Below are positions 54,148 to 61,978 of a stretch of 64,000 nt of DNA, piece after piece. Numbering within the stretch: position 1 is the first letter of the stretch; the number at the start of each line of letters is the position of its first letter. The notes under the pieces are model-generated. The model saw nothing but the letters and a program-made list of their open reading frames with translations, was not told where the DNA came from and did no database searches. The stretch is from CAYMDP01 sp964389375 (GTDB taxonomy: Bacteria; Bdellovibrionota; Bdellovibrionia; Bdellovibrionales; UBA1609): assembly GCA_964389375.1 (NCBI GenBank), contig CAYMDP010000006.1:29161-93160 (forward strand), read 5' to 3'. Both the position numbers and the translations under genes were made by a program.

Positions 54148-54408
54148 ATGCGTTTTGCAATTGTTATTTATCTCATTTTTAGCTTTTCTCAGTTTTTAAA
54201 TGCCTCTGAGTCCAAGGAGCTGCCGCTTCCCGATTTCTCTAAGGTGAACGACCAGACTAAGAAGTCGGCCATATTTAAGGTCGAAAAACACTGCAAGAGT
54301 CTTGATGGTAGAAAAATCCCCTCCGACAGTCCTGAATTTCAAAACTGTGTGCAAAAATCAAATCACTCAGCCTACGGTAAACCCGGTCGCGTGACGTCAG
54401 GCCAATAA
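54148..54408 (+). CDS. Small exported protein, function unknown
   Basis: An 86-residue protein with signal peptide MRFAIVIYLIFSFSQFLNAS and GGAGACCAAGAG upstream of the ATG. The mature protein of roughly 66 residues has two cysteines (KHCKSL, QNCVQK), which could form a disulfide, and is basic and polar. No family is recognised. Confidence 0.55.
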   Translation: MRFAIVIYLIFSFSQFLNASESKELPLPDFSKVNDQTKKSAIFKVEKHCKSLDGRKIPSDSPEFQNCVQKSNHSAYGKPGRVTSGQ

Positions 54409-54450
54409 GGGCTCAAATGGTTTAATAACCTCGTTCCTGAAGGAATTTAT

Positions 54451-54654
54451 ATGCCATACGTAAATGTTCAGATCACCAAAGGTGCAACGAAAGAACAAAA
54501 GTCAGAGCTTATTAAAGATATCACTGAATCACTGGTGAGGGTCTTAGGTAAGAAGCCAGAGCACACTCATATCGTAATCCAAGAAATTGCAGATGAGAAC
54601 TGGGGATTTGCCGGACTTCGAACAGACGAGTGGAAAGCCAAACAATCAAAGTAA
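54451..54654 (+). CDS. 4-oxalocrotonate tautomerase family protein
   Basis: A 67-residue protein starting MPYVNVQITKGATKEQKSELI. Removal of the methionine leaves the catalytic N-terminal proline of the family. The length is normal for the small-subunit group, and arginines in the C-terminal half are candidates for substrate binding. The natural reaction is unknown, since no catabolic genes are nearby. GAAGGA lies 6-11 nt before the ATG. Convergent with the six-bladed-propeller-like lipoprotein gene. Confidence 0.85.
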   Translation: MPYVNVQITKGATKEQKSELIKDITESLVRVLGKKPEHTHIVIQEIADENWGFAGLRTDEWKAKQSK

Positions 54655-54696
54655 GGCCAACAAATCGGTATCGAGGTTTCGCGCAAACCAGGCAAA

Positions 54697-54745
54697 TTCC
54701 GGATATCTGGTATGCCCGTTGACCGGAATACCCGATATCCGGGAA
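54697..54745. other. Long imperfect hairpin between convergent genes
   Basis: 54697-54718 pairs with 54723-54745 around a 4-nt loop (TTGA), with three mismatches and one bulge; the stem includes CCGGATATC/GATATCCGG. It lies 42 bp after the tautomerase stop and before the 29-bp repeat. Without a T-tract on either side it is not a standard terminator, but it may work as a bidirectional 3' end between the convergent genes. Confidence 0.6.
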
Positions 54746-54769
54746 GGTCGATCGCGGTTCGGCGCACCA

Positions 54770-54798
54770 CCCCACTGCCAGGTGCCGGGCACTCACTG
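54770..54798. repeat. 29-bp exact repeat, copy 1
   Basis: A 29-bp sequence containing CACTGCCAGGTGCCGGGCAC that recurs exactly at 58012-58040. It contains the dyad GTGCC-G-GGCAC. It begins 5 bp after the stop codon of the minus-strand gene at 54804. Confidence 0.85.
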
Positions 54799-54803
54799 CT
54801 CGC

Positions 54804-55649
54804 TTAATACTGAGTGAAAGTTAGATACTGTGGATCGATGACTCCGGTGACCCACTCCCAGGACAGGCCTTCGATGTCGACTAAGACGACTCGGGGGTTG
54901 CCTTGTTCGATCACATATAGATTTCCGACGGGGTCGACGGCGATTCCTGATGGGGCACTTAGGCCTTCAGCGACTACGGCTTTGCTACTGCCGCCTCTTT
55001 GGTGAAAACGTAGAATCTGAGAATTGCCGACTGTGTTTTCAGAAACATAAACTCGGCCGGTGCTGTCGGTGCTGATATTTGTCGGAGAATTGACCGCCAC
55101 TTGTGTACCGCCCTTGACCCACTCGACGTAGTCGCTATTGCTTCCAGTATTATCCACTCCTACGATCATTATATCGTCCACGCCAAAGGCTAAGGCTGTT
55201 GGTAAAAAAGGTGAACTGTAGGATCTGATGATAGATCGATCCGAAAGACGCAAAACATTTCTAGAGCTTCCATGTTGAAGCACATAGACTTCGCCAAAAC
55301 TATCCACGGCCACGACACTTGGCGTGTCTAGATCCGCTGCAAAAACTGTGAAGGTCCCGGTCTTTACGTCGACCTTTAAGATTCTATTGTTTCCGGATTC
55401 CACCACATAAAGATTATTTGATCGATCGGTCGCCATGCCCGTGGGATTATTTAAGCCCGTCACTAAAACCGACATATTCACTTTTTCATCAAACCTTAGC
55501 ACTCGGCCGTTTGCTCCCTCTGTTAAGTACAGCGGAAAATCAAAGATCGGACTTTGCCCTTGTCTTAAAAGAGAGGATGGAGCTCTACCGCAACTGAGTC
55601 CTCCGAACCCGAGGAGTAAAATGCCGCAAAAAATAAAAATGACTTTCAT
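54804..55649 (-). CDS. Lipoprotein with NHL-type beta-propeller repeats
   Basis: About 281 residues from the ATG at 55649, which gives a lipoprotein signal (MKVIFIFCGILLLGFGGLSC); the longer frame would hide it. Repeated units follow the NHL pattern, for example LNNPTGMATDRSNNLYVVES, LDTPSVVAVDSFGEVYVL, VNSPTNISTDSTGRVYVSE and LSAPSGIAVDPVGNLYVIE, about six blades in all. Such propellers usually bind proteins or glycans. It starts 1 bp after the barrel gene stop and is the third gene of an envelope operon. Confidence 0.8.
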   Translation of the reverse strand: MKVIFIFCGILLLGFGGLSCGRAPSSLLRQGQSPIFDFPLYLTEGANGRVLRFDEKVNMSVLVTGLNNPTGMATDRSNNLYVVESGNNRILKVDVKTGTFTVFAADLDTPSVVAVDSFGEVYVLQHGSSRNVLRLSDRSIIRSYSSPFLPTALAFGVDDIMIVGVDNTGSNSDYVEWVKGGTQVAVNSPTNISTDSTGRVYVSENTVGNSQILRFHQRGGSSKAVVAEGLSAPSGIAVDPVGNLYVIEQGNPRVVLVDIEGLSWEWVTGVIDPQYLTFTQY

Positions 55650-55650
55650 A

Positions 55651-56220
55651 TTAAAAACGATAACCCACTCCCGCCAAAGGATAACCATCCGTCTGCACGA
55701 TAGGTTCGGACAAGGTCGTGCCATCTCGCTTTTTTATATTCTGAGTTCGGTATTTGTAACTCCCCTGAAAAAACCAACCACCCTGGCCACCGGATTTCCC
55801 GCCAAGGGCAAAGCGAACTCCGAGTCCTAAGAAATACCCATCTCCGGTTTCTTGCGCGACGGCTCGGTCAGTAAAGGCTCTGATCACACTCATGGCGTAA
55901 CCCATCTCTAAGTAAAACACTTGCCAATTGAATTCTAATTTAGGTCCATACGCTGAATCTTGCTGAACAGTGCCTTGGCGGTCATATTGGTAAAACAAAC
56001 CGGCACTCCACCATCCGCCATGATAATTGTATTCTGTATGGGTTAGAATCGTCGAGCCCTGAGGACCTTGCCCACCTTGAACTGTCGAAGAGGCTAAGAC
56101 CATCAAACCTGTCGACATACTTTGTCCGCTAGCAGTTTTACTGCCCCCTCCGCTGCCGGGTACGGCGTAGACAAAGGGACTAAAACTTAGACTTAAGAAC
56201 AACAGACAAAATATTCTCAT
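55651..56220 (-). CDS. Small outer-membrane beta-barrel protein
   Basis: A 189-residue exported protein with signal peptide RIFCLLFLSLSFSPFVYA, a Gly/Ser-rich N-terminus and strands such as STILTHTEYNYHGGWWSAGLFYQYD, VFYLEMGYAMSVIRAF and GGWFFQGSYKYRTQ. It ends LAGVGYRF with a terminal phenylalanine. It overlaps the upstream fibronectin-type lipoprotein gene by 4 bp and is nearly contiguous with the propeller lipoprotein gene, so the three products may act together at the surface. Confidence 0.7.
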   Translation of the reverse strand: MRIFCLLFLSLSFSPFVYAVPGSGGGSKTASGQSMSTGLMVLASSTVQGGQGPQGSTILTHTEYNYHGGWWSAGLFYQYDRQGTVQQDSAYGPKLEFNWQVFYLEMGYAMSVIRAFTDRAVAQETGDGYFLGLGVRFALGGKSGGQGGWFFQGSYKYRTQNIKKRDGTTLSEPIVQTDGYPLAGVGYRF

Positions 56221-57875
56221 CGTAGTGTCCTAAATACTAAAGTGTTGCTTTGGGCCTGGTTTCCATTTTGATCGGCCGAAAGAATTCGGAAAAAATAGAA
56301 TTTATAAGGCTGAAGACCCGAAAGCTCGACCCGGTGAAAAACCTTTGGAGTATTTTCGACGGCGGTGGATTGATTTAAAGATCCAATCCCATATTCCACT
56401 TGAGTGTTTGCGCCCTCATTGGTCAGCCACTGAATGACAGCGGAACTGGAGGAGATCTCTGATGCTTGGGCCGAGACGATTTCAGGAGGAGTTGTATCCG
56501 AGGGATCTGGAGGCTCAATGGGACCGTCTTCTAGTGGTGAGTCGGGGTTACTTGGCACTTCACAAACTTGAGTAAAGTAAGTCCCAAGTAAATTCAGTTC
56601 TGGTCCGCTAACGGGCGATCCAAATCCCCTTGCAGAGGTATTACCTGAAGCTTGGATGCGCTTAATCCCACCGGAGATTGCAATATTAAAGTTTCCTTGA
56701 GCCAAAAGATCTCTAGTTGCAGCAGCGCCCAGAAGTTGTCTTAGATCAATCGTGACTGCAGTCGGAGTGTCTGTCGCAGGAATTCCTGCAAGGACAGAGT
56801 TCCAGTAAGCTACTCGCGAGGCCCCTGTTTCCCATTGTTCTACAGCCGAGGTCGCAGTCGTTGTATCAAATCCTGCCTCAGCAACACCGACGCCATTGAC
56901 GACAATTGCAGAGAGGCCCGCCACTCTGCGCACATTCATCGTGATCGTGGCCGTTGAAAGATCAATATTTTCTGTATCCACTAGAGGCAGCTGAGATTCA
57001 AAAAAGAATTCTAAGGCATCCGCGGCCCCACTGGTCCAGGATTGAAAGGGAGTTTCGGTTGTTCCGCTAAAAGCTGTTTGTCCAATCGAATTGCCATCGT
57101 TATGCAAATAATGGTTTTCGAAATTAAAAGTACTTGAAGTGCTACAGTTTAATGGACTACTTGAAATCGTGTAGCCATTGATTACCAAATAGGCCTGATA
57201 GATGGGACTATCATCCCCGGTCACAATATTCAGGACTCCATCTTGAAGAACGTCTAAAATAGAAAGTGGCGACTGATCCAAAAGCAACTTCATGTCCAAA
57301 TCGAAGGTGTTCACAGTATTTTGTTTATAGTGGGTCAAAGAAAAATCCATAAAGTAATTATTTACAGGATTCGCTCCGGGATTTCCGACCCAGTGATGAT
57401 GAAGAGTGTTTGGTGAAGAATTGTTCACCATAGTCGTAGGAAGACGACCCGTAAGAACTCCGTCCACAAAAATTCCCTCTGTGTCAGACCCGTCTCTTTG
57501 CGTATCAAGGACCAAATGGGCATCAGCGATCTTGAAGTTGTTCGGAGGGTAAACAAAGGTAAATTGAAAAGGCGTTTGTTTGTCGATAAAGACCGGATTG
57601 TTAAAGTCGATCAAAGCCTGATTGAGTGGGTAACTATTGGCCGGATTATTCTGTGGATTTGTTCCCGGATAAACCCAAGTCGGAATCGAGCCCGTCGAAG
57701 TCGGAGCCACAACCATTTTTACTGTGTAGATGGTGCCCGGAAGAACTCCCCCCACAGAGGGTCCAATAAAGCGACCACGAGCAAGTTCTCGGGCCGAACC
57801 ACAGCCTGCGATCAATGTACCAAGGCCTACAATAAAGAGAAAGCTTAAGGCTAATGTCTTCCATAAGTTCGCCAT
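56217..57875 (-). CDS. Large lipoprotein with C-terminal fibronectin type III domain
   Basis: A 552-residue lipoprotein with signal LALSFLFIVGLGTLIAGC (cysteine near residue 25). The long middle region is beta-rich with many Asn, Thr and Ser residues and no recognised domain. The last 90 residues, after DTTPPEIVSAQASEISSSSAVIQWLTNE, form a fibronectin type III or purple-acid-phosphatase N-terminal-like domain ending QPYKFYFFRILSADQNGNQAQSNTLVFRT. Probably a surface or periplasmic adhesion/binding protein; first gene of the operon with a barrel and a propeller lipoprotein. Confidence 0.75.
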   Translation of the reverse strand: MANLWKTLALSFLFIVGLGTLIAGCGSARELARGRFIGPSVGGVLPGTIYTVKMVVAPTSTGSIPTWVYPGTNPQNNPANSYPLNQALIDFNNPVFIDKQTPFQFTFVYPPNNFKIADAHLVLDTQRDGSDTEGIFVDGVLTGRLPTTMVNNSSPNTLHHHWVGNPGANPVNNYFMDFSLTHYKQNTVNTFDLDMKLLLDQSPLSILDVLQDGVLNIVTGDDSPIYQAYLVINGYTISSSPLNCSTSSTFNFENHYLHNDGNSIGQTAFSGTTETPFQSWTSGAADALEFFFESQLPLVDTENIDLSTATITMNVRRVAGLSAIVVNGVGVAEAGFDTTTATSAVEQWETGASRVAYWNSVLAGIPATDTPTAVTIDLRQLLGAAATRDLLAQGNFNIAISGGIKRIQASGNTSARGFGSPVSGPELNLLGTYFTQVCEVPSNPDSPLEDGPIEPPDPSDTTPPEIVSAQASEISSSSAVIQWLTNEGANTQVEYGIGSLNQSTAVENTPKVFHRVELSGLQPYKFYFFRILSADQNGNQAQSNTLVFRTLR

Positions 57876-58011
57876 ACTTCAAGTTTATATCAAGTTCACT
57901 GAATCGGCTTGAGTTTTGCCCATTTGAAGCAGGCAGCACAGACTAAAGAATAGTGTGTCTACAGATAAGTCTGTCAGCATCCGGACTTAAATTCCTCGTA
58001 ATGACCAAGCG

Positions 58012-58040
58012 CCCCACTGCCAGGTGCCGGGCACTCACTG
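58012..58040. repeat. 29-bp exact repeat, copy 2
   Basis: Identical to 54770-54798 over 29 bp. It begins 4 bp after the stop codon of the minus-strand gene at 58045, almost the same spacing as copy 1. Similarity ends at the repeat boundaries. Confidence 0.85.
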
Positions 58041-58044
58041 AGTT

Positions 58045-58476
58045 TTACAACATTGCGACGAGAAGCCTTAAGTAATCTGCGTATGCGGGCTCGGTGATGG
58101 TTTTTACACCGATGCAGCTGACTTTCTTGGTTTCGACTTTGCCTTTTGATTTATGAAGAATTTGAACAAAGGAACGCTGACATTCTTTCGGGATTATCTT
58201 TACTGTGGGTAAGCTTTTGTACTTTTCAAAAAAATAATCCGCATCCTCTGAGTTTAAAGTTCTGCCTGAATTCGGCCCCGCCGAACTCAGCATTTTTAAA
58301 CTCGACTCCTTAGGCTTAGAATCGATCTGAAATGAAGTTTTAGTTTCACCGCGAGTGACCAGGACTTCCAAAACCTGCTCCTTAGCGCTCTTAGTCTTTA
58401 CCGCTTTTTGCGCATAAGACGGGAAGCTAAAAATGCACAGACTCATCATAAAGAACAGACTAAAGGCTTTCATCAT
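58045..58476 (-). CDS. Small exported protein coupled to the metallopeptidase gene
   Basis: About 143 residues from the ATG at 58476, which overlaps the stop of the peptidase gene (ATGA) and has AGGGGG upstream. A signal peptide (MMKAFSLFFMMSLCIFSFPSYA) precedes a basic mature protein with two cysteines (KECQRS and VSCIGV). No family is recognised. Coupling to the peptidase gene suggests a partner, inhibitor or propeptide-like function, which is inference. Confidence 0.6.
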   Translation of the reverse strand: MMKAFSLFFMMSLCIFSFPSYAQKAVKTKSAKEQVLEVLVTRGETKTSFQIDSKPKESSLKMLSSAGPNSGRTLNSEDADYFFEKYKSLPTVKIIPKECQRSFVQILHKSKGKVETKKVSCIGVKTITEPAYADYLRLLVAML

Positions 58477-59981
58477 TTGACCCCCTGTTTTGGAGGGGAG
58501 GGTTGTTGTAGCACTGGACTTTGTATCTCGCCCGCAACCCTTCTGCCTGGGGCACAATAGATTTTTTTAGCTTCATTCAGTGGAGGGCAGTTCATTTGAT
58601 TGCGCACTTTTGGGTGGGTCAGGATCAAACGATTCACCCTCTTCTCGGTCGATGGATGAACCAAGCCGTAACCCTCATGCTGAAATGCATCTTGAAAAGA
58701 ACAACTGCCCCGCCAAACATTCGAGTAACCTGTGCGCATTTGTTTAGGCGTAAGCTTGGGGAGGTGTTTTTCAGAATAATCCGCCAGGACTTCCGTAGAA
58801 AGCCAATCACAAAAGGCCTCAGTGACCTGATCTCCACTGGGTGAATTCGAATGCATTTTCCGACAATAGCCTGCCTCTGTCGTCGGCTCAGACTTTTCGG
58901 GCATTTCTATGCGCATTCCATCAGCTCCTGCCCCAGCCGCACCACCATGACCGCCTCCTCCCATGCCCATGCCCGGTCCATAATTACTCGGGGGCAAAAT
59001 ATGGTTAAAATTTTGTGCCGAGACGGAGCGCGAAGATCTAAGGCAGCTCAAAAGACCTGGGATAGGATACTGCTCATCCATCAATGCGATCGAAGATCGA
59101 TCCTCGTAAGAAAACCCAAAACCCTTTGGGCCATCCTCAACATGACAAGGGTCAATACTATGAGCCAGTTCATGAGCAACAACATGAACTAATGAAAATT
59201 CACTCGTGGCCATTCCATAAGCCGCACAGATTTTAAAATGATGCTTTGTCGGCATTGCAAAGGCGTTATGAGTCATAAGACCTGAGAGACTCTGCGCTTT
59301 TTTAGATTTTGAGCAGTCCACTCCCTCAAACTGCATTTTATCGACCTTGTCCATCAAGGCTTTGCGAGCCTTTGGATCAGGAATCGAAGTTTTCAATTTT
59401 TCCAAAATGAGCTCTTTGGTCCGTGGAAATACAGTGGACTCAATGCGCTTCTTAAGATCATCAGCTCCCACCCGCTTCAGGTACTCACCGGCGATCGCCT
59501 CTCTTAAGTTTTTCATCTCAGGAAGGCTCAAAAGGGAATCGAGGCGTCGTGCATCTGAGGCTCTTTCCATGGAAATATAAGCCATTGCGGGGTTGGGAAG
59601 GATATCTTTTAAGGCCAGTTGAGCCATGGCCTCACCCATCAACTTTAAGCACTCCTGACTCGGAGATGTATCCCCACCTTCACAGTTATCTGCAGCATGA
59701 AGGCCAGAGATTGAAAGGATGTATTGCCGAAGCAAACTACTCTTTGATTGGGCCAGAAGCGCTTCGGCCCGAGAGGATCCAAATTCTTTTAACTGAATTA
59801 AGTCCTTCATCTCGCGTTCACCGGGCTGACCTGGACTCGCCGCCGTCCCCGTCCCATCATCATAGATCCCAGGTGCGCAACTAAATGAATGCAAATCCTC
59901 ACAGACTGCATCCGTTTGCGCAGAAGACAAAGATGCCCAAAAAATGGAGGACGCAAGAATCAAGATAATTCGAGATTTCAT
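58473..59981 (-). CDS. Exported M13-like (neprilysin-type) zinc metallopeptidase
   Basis: A 502-residue protein with signal peptide RIILILASSIFWASLSSAQ. The zinc motif HEXXH appears as VVAHELAHSID near residue 270, and TEAFCDWLS about 120 residues later supplies the ExxxD third-ligand motif of gluzincins. The end of the protein, KRVNRLILTHPKVRNQMNC, resembles the conserved RVN...F.C tail of M13 peptidases. A glycine-rich insertion (MGMGGGGHGGAAGAGA) lies between the zinc motifs, and many cysteines suggest disulfides. It is shorter than classic M13 enzymes (about 650-750 residues). Probably a secreted protease, possibly a type II secretion substrate. Confidence 0.7.
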   Translation of the reverse strand: MKSRIILILASSIFWASLSSAQTDAVCEDLHSFSCAPGIYDDGTGTAASPGQPGEREMKDLIQLKEFGSSRAEALLAQSKSSLLRQYILSISGLHAADNCEGGDTSPSQECLKLMGEAMAQLALKDILPNPAMAYISMERASDARRLDSLLSLPEMKNLREAIAGEYLKRVGADDLKKRIESTVFPRTKELILEKLKTSIPDPKARKALMDKVDKMQFEGVDCSKSKKAQSLSGLMTHNAFAMPTKHHFKICAAYGMATSEFSLVHVVAHELAHSIDPCHVEDGPKGFGFSYEDRSSIALMDEQYPIPGLLSCLRSSRSVSAQNFNHILPPSNYGPGMGMGGGGHGGAAGAGADGMRIEMPEKSEPTTEAGYCRKMHSNSPSGDQVTEAFCDWLSTEVLADYSEKHLPKLTPKQMRTGYSNVWRGSCSFQDAFQHEGYGLVHPSTEKRVNRLILTHPKVRNQMNCPPLNEAKKIYCAPGRRVAGEIQSPVLQQPSPPKQGVK

Positions 59982-60189
59982 ATTCCTTAAATTATCGAAT
60001 AGCCCTGGGCTTTAAGCAATTTTTCGAGCCGCCGGCTGTAGAGTTCACGACTTTTGCCAGGCGAAAGCGAGATGTCTGCCCAAGGTCCAGGCCCATCATC
60101 CTCTCCCTTTTAAATCTAGCTAGGTCTCGCTATAATTTTAAAGACATCGAATTTAAATTTTTGTGCTCAGTCAAAGGCCAAGCCAAATC

Positions 60190-61092
60190 ATGCGCCTCAC
60201 TTTTTTGCTCATAGCTTCTCTGATTTCATTTCCCTCAACGGGAGAAATCGTGAAATGCAAAGACGATAAGTCCTACCCTGTTCACCTGACTTTTGACGAC
60301 GGGCCAAAAATTCCAGAAACGCTTGTTGTTTTAGAAAAATTGGCCAAAGCCTCTCCACCCCTTAAGGCGACTTTTTTTATTTCTACAGAACGCTTTCGTT
60401 TTGTTTTAACTAAAAGAGCCTCCGACTACTCTGATAGAGAAAAACAACTCCTAGAAATTTTAAAACTTATGAAAACCCAGGGACATCTGATTGGGAATCA
60501 TTCCTTTAAGCATATTCACCATGGAAATGCCGATGAATATTCAGAAACTGAAGTCAGTCAGAACCTCGAAAAAAGTTTTGAAGTTTGGGATAAGTTAGGA
60601 CTTAACAGACCTGCTCCCTTTAGATTTCCATATGGGGGCGGATGGTTTATCGAGTCGAAGGCCAAAAACGAAAAAATGAGACAATTGGCCTTGGAAAAAG
60701 TACGAAAAAGAGGCTTTGTCCCCGTCCACTGGGATATGGATTCTTGGGATTGGAGTAAAATAAAACGAAAATCCTTGCCCGCCAGCCTCTTGCAACAAAT
60801 CTGTACCCACCAAGGTGGGGTCGCGCTCTTTCACGACGTCCACCCAAGTACGGCTCAAAATATTGACTCCCTTATCACTTCGATCCGAAGAGCCGGACAT
60901 CGCCTGGTAGACTTCAGCAACATAAAGCACTATTCAGATAGACGAGGGGCCCCATTGTTTGCCTTCAAAGACTCCGTCGTCGGGCTAAATTTTTGCAGAC
61001 AAAAACCCGATGGACTTGACCAAATTTGGGGCAGCTGTTCGGAACTTGAAAAAAAGTCCTTTGATCGAGAGGGAAAACATGTGGTTCAGTAA
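60190..61092 (+). CDS. Exported polysaccharide/peptidoglycan deacetylase (NodB homology)
   Basis: About 300 residues from the ATG at 60190, giving a signal peptide (MRLTFLLIASLISFPSTG); a GTG 27 bp upstream is less likely. All five NodB motifs are visible: TFDDGP, HSFKH in the HxxxH metal motif, RFPYGGG, WDMDSWDW and LFHDVHP. These enzymes remove acetyl groups from N-acetylglucosamine in peptidoglycan or other glycans. Bdellovibrio is known to deacetylate prey peptidoglycan with such enzymes, so a role in predation is possible but unproven. Overlaps the next gene by 14 bp. Confidence 0.88.
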   Translation: MRLTFLLIASLISFPSTGEIVKCKDDKSYPVHLTFDDGPKIPETLVVLEKLAKASPPLKATFFISTERFRFVLTKRASDYSDREKQLLEILKLMKTQGHLIGNHSFKHIHHGNADEYSETEVSQNLEKSFEVWDKLGLNRPAPFRFPYGGGWFIESKAKNEKMRQLALEKVRKRGFVPVHWDMDSWDWSKIKRKSLPASLLQQICTHQGGVALFHDVHPSTAQNIDSLITSIRRAGHRLVDFSNIKHYSDRRGAPLFAFKDSVVGLNFCRQKPDGLDQIWGSCSELEKKSFDREGKHVVQ

Positions 61093-61714
61093 GTTGATCA
61101 GCGGCCTTGCACTTTTAATCACAGCTCCTTTAGCCTCTGCTAAGCCTCACTTTGGCGTGATTTCTAATATCAGCGAGAACACCCTGTTTGCCAGCCATAG
61201 AAAGTCCGATAGACAAGGCTCGCTTCTGGCCTCGATTGACCTAGATACAAAAAAAATCACAGGAATCACTCCTCCTCCAGAGCTGATTGACAAAGAAGTG
61301 ATGGCCCTTCACGTTTATAAAGAAAATTTATTCCTCATCGCCCAACGAAGCTTCGGAGATGGCCTTAAACCCATACTCCTTATTTTTAACCTGAAGCAGA
61401 AAAAATGGAAATTGTCTGGAGAGTTTAACTGCAGCTCATTCGATACAGTACACTTCGCTGGCAAGAGAGTCGAAATGGAGTGTGAACACTTAAATCCTGA
61501 CAGCGATGAAGGATACAAAACAAGCCTTGTCCCTTTGGTCATCGCTGAAGATGCGGGCAAGAAAAAAATTATTCTCCCAATTCAGAAGGCGGAAAATCAA
61601 AACTACCGGGCGCAATTGGCGGGAGCAGCTCCCCAGTGGAATAAAATTGAGATTTCTCAAAAACATGCTGAAGGTTGGAAGACTAAGTTTTGGCTACTTC
61701 CCCATCAGCTTTAA
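61079..61714 (+). CDS. Exported protein coupled to the deacetylase, function unknown
   Basis: About 211 residues from the ATG at 61079, with GAGAGGGA upstream, and a signal peptide (KLISGLALLITAPLASA). The mature protein appears beta-rich with propeller-like strands (GSLLASIDLDTKKITGI, PILLIFNLKQKKWKLSGEF), and two cysteines (FNCSSF, MECEHL) that may pair. The overlap with the deacetylase gene indicates coupled translation and a related role. No family is recognised. The gap 61715-61978 contains no other gene I can support. Confidence 0.6.
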   Translation: MWFSKLISGLALLITAPLASAKPHFGVISNISENTLFASHRKSDRQGSLLASIDLDTKKITGITPPPELIDKEVMALHVYKENLFLIAQRSFGDGLKPILLIFNLKQKKWKLSGEFNCSSFDTVHFAGKRVEMECEHLNPDSDEGYKTSLVPLVIAEDAGKKKIILPIQKAENQNYRAQLAGAAPQWNKIEISQKHAEGWKTKFWLLPHQL

Positions 61715-61978
61715 CGCCGCGAGTCCAAGTGGATTCTTTTAACCCTTTCGCCCCGGTATCGCCTCTTAGCTAGCAAGAAGGCTCTACTCAGCAGATAGGG
61801 ATAAAAAACGCGCCGCATTGCTAGTGCGAGCTCACAAGATCGAATAGCACTTTTAATTTTAAACAAGCGGCAAATCGTTATAAGTATTCCTAAAGCAGAT
61901 CTGTGCCTATACTGGGCGGCGCCTAAAGGCCTAAACTTAATCTGGCTTTTTAAGGCTAATTTTTGTTACGGGGGATTT

